NCBI GenBank assembly: GCA_964420835.1
Contig: CAYQUO010000004.1
Coordinates: 1-64,000, forward strand
Source: CAYQUO01 sp964420835
GTDB taxonomy: Bacteria > Chloroflexota > Anaerolineae > Anaerolineales > Anaerolineaceae
Direction: 5' to 3'
DNA: 64,000 nt
Shown here piece by piece: positions 59,609-64,000 of this stretch. A program made the position numbers and the translations under genes. Numbering within the stretch: position 1 is the stretch's first letter; the number at the start of each line of letters is the position of its first letter. Below the pieces are notes generated by a model. That model ran no database searches, had not been told where the DNA came from, and saw only the letters and a list, made by a program, of their open reading frames with translations.

Positions 59609-60115
59609 ATGTTGAAAATGACAGAACAGGAATCGATCATTCAAGAACGGGTGAAAGCGCTTTCCGAAAGGTTAAGGAAACGGGGGTGCCGGCTTACCCC
59701 GCAACGGCTGGCACTTCTGCGGTTGCTGGTCTCATCCAAAGCCCATCCCACAGCCGAGCAATTGCACAGCCAACTTCACCGGGATTTCCCGACCACCAGC
59801 CTGGCCACGGTATACAAGACGCTTGGCGTGCTCAAAGAGACCGGTGATGTCCTTGAGGTTGGCCTGGGAAACCACCCCAGCCGGTACGACGGCAATAACA
59901 CGGCGCCACATGCCCATCTCATTTGCCAGGGTTGCGGTGAGATCATCGACATCGATGCCGGGAACCTGCCTCAACTTTCCCGGCAGATCGCCAATCGTTC
60001 CGGGTATCGTCTCATCAGCCAGCGGCTGGATTTCTTCGGTATCTGTCCCCGTTGCCTGCAAAACAACGCGGGATCTCCAAAATTATTACCTGTCAAGGAG
60101 TATGAAAAATGTTAA
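59609..60115 (+). CDS. fur: Fur-family metal-dependent regulator
   Basis: A 168-residue repressor. The winged helix (about 20-90) has GCRLTPQRLALLRLL and TSLATVYKTLGVLKETG. The dimer/metal domain has HAHLICQGCGEIIDID and a second C-x2-C pair (CPRC), which together form the structural zinc site; His/Asp residues of HAHLIC and the RYDGNNTAPHAH block supply the sensing site. The NTAPHAH form is shared with PerR-type members, so iron versus peroxide sensing is unsettled. The overlap with ferritin (7 nt) and the Fur box in its promoter favour iron control. Confidence 0.88.
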   Translation: MLKMTEQESIIQERVKALSERLRKRGCRLTPQRLALLRLLVSSKAHPTAEQLHSQLHRDFPTTSLATVYKTLGVLKETGDVLEVGLGNHPSRYDGNNTAPHAHLICQGCGEIIDIDAGNLPQLSRQIANRSGYRLISQRLDFFGICPRCLQNNAGSPKLLPVKEYEKC

Positions 60116-60603
60116 GCAAAACCCTGTTGACCGAAATGAACGAACAGATCAAGCACGAGCTCTATTCCGCCTATCTCTATCTGAGCATGGCTTCCCATTT
60201 TGAAGAAGCCAACCTGGATGGGTTCGCCCATTGGATGAAACTTCAGGCGGAAGAGGAGCAGGAACATGCCATGAAGTTCTTTGACCACATTCACGACCGT
60301 GGTGAAAAAGTAACCCTTAAAGCCATTGACCAGCCCCCAACCGAGTTTGGCTCACCCGTGGCCATTTTTGGACAGGTGCTTGAACATGAAAAACTTGTAA
60401 CCTCTCTCATCCATCGTCTTTACGAAACGGCGGTGAAGGATGCCGATTATGCCAGCCAGTCCTTCCTGCAATGGTTCGTGGATGAACAGGTGGAGGAGGA
60501 AAAGAACGCCAGCCAGATCCTGGAATGGCTGAAGATGGCCGGCGAAGGTGGAAACGCCCTCTTTATGATCAACAAACAACTTGGCGAACGCGAAGAGGAC
60601 TGA
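60109..60603 (+). CDS. ftn: Ferritin (iron storage)
   Basis: A 164-residue four-helix-bundle ferroxidase of the non-haem FtnA type. The diiron ligands appear in NEQIKHELYSAYLYLSMA (Glu, Tyr), QAEEEQEHAMKFF (Glu, His) and QWFVDEQVEEEKNA. It starts inside the last codons of fur behind AAGGAG, so repressor and iron store are made from one mRNA. A terminator follows at 60626. Linking ferritin to a Fur box predicts a response to iron or oxidative load. Confidence 0.95.
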   Translation: MLSKTLLTEMNEQIKHELYSAYLYLSMASHFEEANLDGFAHWMKLQAEEEQEHAMKFFDHIHDRGEKVTLKAIDQPPTEFGSPVAIFGQVLEHEKLVTSLIHRLYETAVKDADYASQSFLQWFVDEQVEEEKNASQILEWLKMAGEGGNALFMINKQLGEREED

Positions 60604-60625
60604 ACAAGCACCCACTCTCAATACC

Positions 60626-60660
60626 AGCCCGCAGACCTAACCTGCGGGCTTTGTTCTTTA
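60626..60660 (+). terminator. Factor-independent terminator after ferritin
   Basis: AGCCCGCAG pairs with CTGCGGGCT (9 bp, loop ACCTAAC), followed by TTGTTCTTT. Confidence 0.85.
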
Positions 60661-60713
60661 ATGCTCGATTGGAGTGTTAAAATGCTTTTGGTGTTGAAGA
60701 AGGGAGAATTGCC

Positions 60714-61151
60714 ATGGAAATAAAAATCGTGCGGGAAGTGGACGCTGATCTGGTTGAGGCTTTCCGGTTCCTCATGCCCCAATTGACCTCCTTTAGCCCA
60801 CCTCCGGACGGAGACAAGCTGGAGCAGATCATTCGTACTCCATGTGTAACGCTGTTCACAGCCAGCGACCCATTAAAAGCGCAGGCAATTATCGGCACCC
60901 TCACGCTTGTGGTCTTCCCCACTCCGACGGGCGTTCATTCCTGGATCGAGGACGTAATTGTCGCCGAAGACAGCCGAAACAGGGGTGTGGGTGAAATGCT
61001 CGTTCAGGCGGCAATGAACGAAGCCAGGCGGCAGGGAGCCACCGCCATCAATCTCACCTCGCGGCCCTCGCGCGAAGCAGCCAACCGGTTGTACAGGCGG
61101 ATGGGTTTTCAGCAGCGGCAAACCAATTTATATCAATTGAAACTGGAATAA
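60714..61151 (+). CDS. GNAT family N-acetyltransferase
   Basis: A 145-residue acetyl-CoA-dependent transferase. The core reads IEDVIVAEDSRNRGVGEMLVQAAMNEARRQGATAI in two blocks, with the acetyl-CoA P-loop R/Q-x-x-G-x-G/A as RNRGVGE, and ends REAANRLYRRMGFQQRQTNLYQ. The substrate is unknown. AAGGGAGAA lies before the ATG. It is a single gene between the ferritin terminator and a converging dehydrogenase. Confidence 0.9.
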   Translation: MEIKIVREVDADLVEAFRFLMPQLTSFSPPPDGDKLEQIIRTPCVTLFTASDPLKAQAIIGTLTLVVFPTPTGVHSWIEDVIVAEDSRNRGVGEMLVQAAMNEARRQGATAINLTSRPSREAANRLYRRMGFQQRQTNLYQLKLE

Positions 61152-61207
61152 TCCTGCATTTTGAAAGGGATCCGGAAAATCCGTGAGGCAGCAAAATTCC
61201 GGCGGCG

Positions 61208-62008
61208 TTATTGCCCAGAACGCATGAGAAGCAGCGGCCCCAGGCGGTCCACGATCCAGCCAAAACTTCTTTCGATCCAGGGGGTAATGCCCAGGATCCA
61301 TGGAACATAGGTCACCCTGCGAGGCTTGCGAAGCACGTGAAGGATCAGCCTGGATACCCGCTCTGCGCTGACCATAAAGCGTTCAGCCGGCACTGCCCGC
61401 CCTCCCGGCCTGCCGGCAGCCAGTTCGTAGAATTCGGTATTCACAGGCCCCGGGCAAACCAGGCTGCAAAAAACCCCGCTGCCCCTCAACTCGCGGTGCA
61501 GGGAGGTGCTGAAAGCATCCAGGAAGGCCTTGCTGGCCGAGTACAGTACCACCCCCTGGGAGGGCAGTGATCCCACCACCGAACTTACATTTACAATGTG
61601 CCCTCCACCTCGCTGAAGCATCCCGGGCAGGCAAAGCCGCGCCAAGTGGGCGGCTGCCGTAACGTTCACCTGGATCAGTTCGTTGGCCAGTTCCCACCCC
61701 ATATCCTGGTAATACCCGTACCACCCCAGGCCGGCGTTATTGACAAGGATGTCGAGCGGGGCCATTGCAGAAATCCGTTCGTACAATTCCACCCGCTCGT
61801 TGGGTAGTGCCAGGTCGGCTGCCATCACCTCCGCCAATCCCCCCCGGTCACGGATCTCGGTGGCAAGCAATTCCAGGCGCTGCTCACGTCGGGCGGTCAG
61901 ATATACCCGCACCCCGGCATTCGCCAGGATTCTGGCCAGGGATGCCCCGATGCCGCTGGAAGCACCGGTGATCAGGGCGTTCTTGCCGTTCAACGGAAAA
62001 GAGGTCAT
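61208..62008 (-). CDS. Short-chain dehydrogenase/reductase
   Basis: A 266-residue NAD(P)-dependent oxidoreductase of the classical SDR type. The cofactor motif TGASSGIG lies near 15-22, NNAG near 88, and the catalytic Ser...Tyr-x3-Lys as VSSVVGSLPSQGVVLYSASK. Its C-terminal extension (about 235-266) is hydrophobic/basic, so it may touch membranes; lipid or sterol-like substrates are possible but unproven. I start at ATG 62008 behind GGTGAG; a GTG at 62020 is the alternative. Its promoter carries a near copy of the TetR operator at 24.53 kb. Confidence 0.9.
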   Translation of the reverse strand: MTSFPLNGKNALITGASSGIGASLARILANAGVRVYLTARREQRLELLATEIRDRGGLAEVMAADLALPNERVELYERISAMAPLDILVNNAGLGWYGYYQDMGWELANELIQVNVTAAAHLARLCLPGMLQRGGGHIVNVSSVVGSLPSQGVVLYSASKAFLDAFSTSLHRELRGSGVFCSLVCPGPVNTEFYELAAGRPGGRAVPAERFMVSAERVSRLILHVLRKPRRVTYVPWILGITPWIERSFGWIVDRLGPLLLMRSGQ

Positions 62009-62037
62009 GGTTTTTCTCACCGGTCAATGTGGCTTTT

Positions 62038-62055
62038 ATTATACCGACCGGTGGG
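62038..62055 (-). promoter_or_regulatory. SDR -10 box and TetR-like operator
   Basis: The top strand reads ATTATACCGACCGGTGGG, identical at 14 of 18 positions to the tetR operator at 24529-24546 and placed the same way on the reverse-strand TATAAT -10 (62038-62043). An extra ACCGGT lies at 62019-62024. Confidence 0.6.
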
Positions 62056-62276
62056 TTTCATTATAACCACTACTGGGTGGCCCAGGTGGTTCCAATAAGA
62101 CCCCTCCAGCCCGCTCATCGGACCATTGCCCGCGGGGCTGGTCAGTTCCATCCTCTTCAGTGCATTCGCCCAGGCCGTGTTCCTGGTCCCCGGCGCACTG
62201 GAGGGATGACCGGCCGGTTCAACCCCGCCCGGGTCCTCATCGCCATCCGGAACTGCTTGGCGGCCTTGTCCTCTGC

Positions 62277-62819
62277 CTATTCCCCGGAGCGGGCACCCTG
62301 CCATGGTTTTCGTTTTGTCAGATCATGCACCTTTTGTGCAACTGCCCTATACACCGGGCAACGGTCATATACACCCCAAAAAACCACCAAACCCCCAATG
62401 CCAGCCACCAGGTAGGACGGGCCGTTATACCATCCAACGATCACCAGCGTCAACCCGGCTGCCACCCGGAGAAGGCGAATGAAGGGTGCAATTCCGACAA
62501 CCGGGGGAATTCCCTGTTCCATGGCCAGGAACTGGGAGCGCAACGCCTGCTCGGATTGCAAGCCTGTATGTTTGAAAACCTGCCGGCCATTGCTGTAACC
62601 AACCATGGCGGGAATGCCTTTAATTCCCAGTTTGGAAAGGACTTCAGGGGCCTGATCCGCATTGACCCTTAATAGGTCCACCCGGCCTTTGAATTCAACC
62701 CTGACCCTTTCAAGGGCTGCTGCCATGTGCCGGCAAGGCCCGCACCAGGGCGCCCAAAACTCAACCATGAGGGGCCTTGTCGCTGACCCTACCTTCCGTT
62801 CATATTCCGCCTGATTCAT
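62277..62819 (-). CDS. Thioredoxin-like protein fused to a DUF2892-type membrane domain
   Basis: A 180-residue protein. Residues 1-105 are a thioredoxin fold with active site WCGPC (VEFWAPWCGPCRHMAAAL) and the cis-Pro segment GIPAM. Residues about 120-170 hold two membrane helices (LRVAAGLTLVIVGWYNGPSYL, then VAGIGGLVVFWGVYDRCPVY), resembling DUF2892/YgaP-tail domains with a Cys in CPVY. The redox domain would face the cytoplasm. The fusion suggests a membrane-bound thiol reductant, possibly for sulfur transfer. ATG 62819 follows GGGGAAC; the frame is open to 62957. Confidence 0.82.
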   Translation of the reverse strand: MNQAEYERKVGSATRPLMVEFWAPWCGPCRHMAAALERVRVEFKGRVDLLRVNADQAPEVLSKLGIKGIPAMVGYSNGRQVFKHTGLQSEQALRSQFLAMEQGIPPVVGIAPFIRLLRVAAGLTLVIVGWYNGPSYLVAGIGGLVVFWGVYDRCPVYRAVAQKVHDLTKRKPWQGARSGE

Positions 62820-63045
62820 GTTCCCCGTTCCTTTCCGGGCGTTCCGCCCATAAAACCACACCAACCCGTCCGGGGGCGAGCCTCCCTCCGGGCAGGGAGA
62901 CCATCTTCCATCCCGCTTCATTGGACGGATTTCAAGGATCCTCCAATCATATCTCACAAACAGGGTATGTCATATAAGCATCAGACGATGGGATGACGAA
63001 TAGGTTACAGGGTGCCCATGGATCATATATTGGATATAATTTATC

Positions 63046-63054
63046 TGATATAAT
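63046..63054 (+). promoter_or_regulatory. Extended -10 promoter of the pirin gene
   Basis: TGATATAAT is an extended -10, 56 nt before the pirin ATG. A second GATATAAT lies 14 bp upstream (63033-63040). The gap 62820-63110 holds nothing else I can support. Confidence 0.5.
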
Positions 63055-63110
63055 CGAAATAAGAAATACCGCACGGCAGATCCATCACACTGGTATAGGA
63101 AAACATCATT

Positions 63111-63959
63111 ATGACCAATCGACCGGTAACAAAGATCATTGAACCCCAACTCGTGTTTGAAGGTGCCGGCGTCCTCCTCAAACGCTCCTTTGCTCCCCAT
63201 GCGACCAATCTCTATGACCCCTTTTTGCTTTTTGACCATTTTGCCTTTAATGATCCGAACGATGGGCCCCTGCCCGGGTTCCCCATGCATCCACACCGCG
63301 GGATCGAGACCGTAACCTACATGCTGGAAGGCAGCGTCAGGCATGGCGACAGCCTGGGGAACTCCGGTATCATCGGCCCTGGAGATGTGCAATGGATGAC
63401 GGCTGGCGGAGGTATTTTACATGAGGAAATGCCCGAACTCAGCCCTCAAGGGACCATTTATGGTTTCCAGTTATGGGTGAACCTGCCGGCAGCCTTGAAG
63501 ATGGCCGCCCCGCGATATCAGGAGATCAAAACGGCCGTCATCCCGGTGGTTCAGCATAACGGTGCCACCATCCGCCTTGTGGCAGGCGGGTTGGACGGTG
63601 TACGCGGACCCGCCACCGGTATTGCGGCAGACCCGCTCTACGCCGAGGTTTCCCTGCCGGCTCAAAGCAAATTCTCCCTGCCCGTGAATGCCGACCTTAC
63701 TGTCCTGGTTTATGTTTTCTCCGGAGAAGGGACCTTCGGGGCGGAGGTGGTTTCCTCCCCAAGCATGCTTCTTCTCGGCTCCGGCGACCTGGTAAGTGCA
63801 ACATCCACCAGCCAACCCCTGCGATTCATGTTGATGGCCGGTGTGCCCTTCCGGGAACCTGTCGCCCCCTATGGTCCTTTCGTCATGAACACCCGCAGCG
63901 AGATCGAGCAGGCCCTGCAGGACTTGCGCAATGGCACCTTCGTGCAAAAGGGAGCCTGA
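63111..63959 (+). CDS. Pirin family protein
   Basis: A 282-residue double-cupin protein. The N-terminal pirin domain has FDHFAFNDPNDG, FPMHPHRGIETVTYMLEGSVRHGDS across two blocks and GDVQWMTAGGGILHEEMP, giving three His and one Glu as metal ligands. The C-terminal cupin (about 165-270) ends VAPYGPFVMNTRSEIEQAL. Bacterial pirins can have quercetinase activity or act as redox-linked regulators; the role here is unknown. The Shine-Dalgarno (GGAAAA) is weak. It ends 41 nt before the window edge. Confidence 0.92.
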   Translation: MTNRPVTKIIEPQLVFEGAGVLLKRSFAPHATNLYDPFLLFDHFAFNDPNDGPLPGFPMHPHRGIETVTYMLEGSVRHGDSLGNSGIIGPGDVQWMTAGGGILHEEMPELSPQGTIYGFQLWVNLPAALKMAAPRYQEIKTAVIPVVQHNGATIRLVAGGLDGVRGPATGIAADPLYAEVSLPAQSKFSLPVNADLTVLVYVFSGEGTFGAEVVSSPSMLLLGSGDLVSATSTSQPLRFMLMAGVPFREPVAPYGPFVMNTRSEIEQALQDLRNGTFVQKGA

Positions 63960-64000
63960 ACAGGGCACCCAGGCATCCGTATTAATGAACGGCAATTAAT

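Noticed and set aside
1..64000. CRISPR arrays, insertion sequences, prophage, integrases
   Set aside because: No regularly spaced repeats, transposase or integrase motifs, or phage structural genes were found by eye.

Overview
The window is a gene-dense chromosomal segment of a high-GC bacterium. It has no phage, insertion sequence, CRISPR array or rRNA operon that I can see. Several traits point to the phylum Chloroflexota, probably class Anaerolineae: many lipoproteins with Ser/Thr/Pro linkers, a two-FHA protein, a SARP/BTAD regulator, a bacterial eRF1-like (baeRF) protein, cohesin/dockerin proteins outside any cellulosome, and metA-metY. This placement is inference from gene content; no marker gene was compared.

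Layout. 1-440: start of tuf (leftward) behind tRNA-Thr(TGT), tRNA-Tyr and tRNA-Thr(GGT). 700-7500: housekeeping genes (MBL hydrolase, mutY, pcm, a secreted phosphoesterase, RNase J, nitroreductase). 7.5-21 kb: mostly leftward genes for an eRF1-like protein, HtrA protease, CbpA-type J protein, FHA protein, a peptidoglycan-binding lipoprotein overlapping a diguanylate cyclase, acetate kinase, two tandem RarD transporters and RidA. 21.8-24.6 kb: a GntR/FCD regulator, and a TetR regulator with an amylase-family enzyme.

24.6-34 kb is an aromatic amino acid cluster. Prephenate dehydratase has its own promoter. It is followed by a nine-gene run: aroH, aroF, tyrA, aroA, aroE, an unknown ORF, aroC, an aroK-aroB fusion and aroQ. 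In front of aroH sits a 25-residue leader ORF rich in Tyr and Phe codons, followed by a strong terminator. 34-36.7 kb holds metA-metY, preceded by a 37-residue Met-rich leader ORF, a terminator and a complementary antiterminator segment. These two elements look like ribosome-mediated attenuators built to the same plan. Neither leader ORF is long enough for routine gene calling.

36.8-48.3 kb: cation/proton antiporter, dodecin, a frameshifted GyrI-like gene, serC, HAD hydrolase, an orphan molybdopterin oxidoreductase, a TPR-GGDEF protein, an RRM protein and a cold-shock protein, and a rubredoxin-like/FAD oxidoreductase fusion. 48.6-52.5 kb is a compact operon of one dockerin protein, one cohesin lipoprotein and one two-cohesin secreted protein. 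It looks like a self-contained surface assembly system. A SARP-type regulator with 11-bp-spaced direct repeats in its promoter lies beyond it.

54-64 kb: an NBR1-type Ig lipoprotein, dnaK, YitT, a fur-ferritin operon with a Fur box, a GNAT acetyltransferase, a short-chain dehydrogenase whose promoter copies the TetR operator found at 24.53 kb, a thioredoxin-membrane fusion and a pirin.
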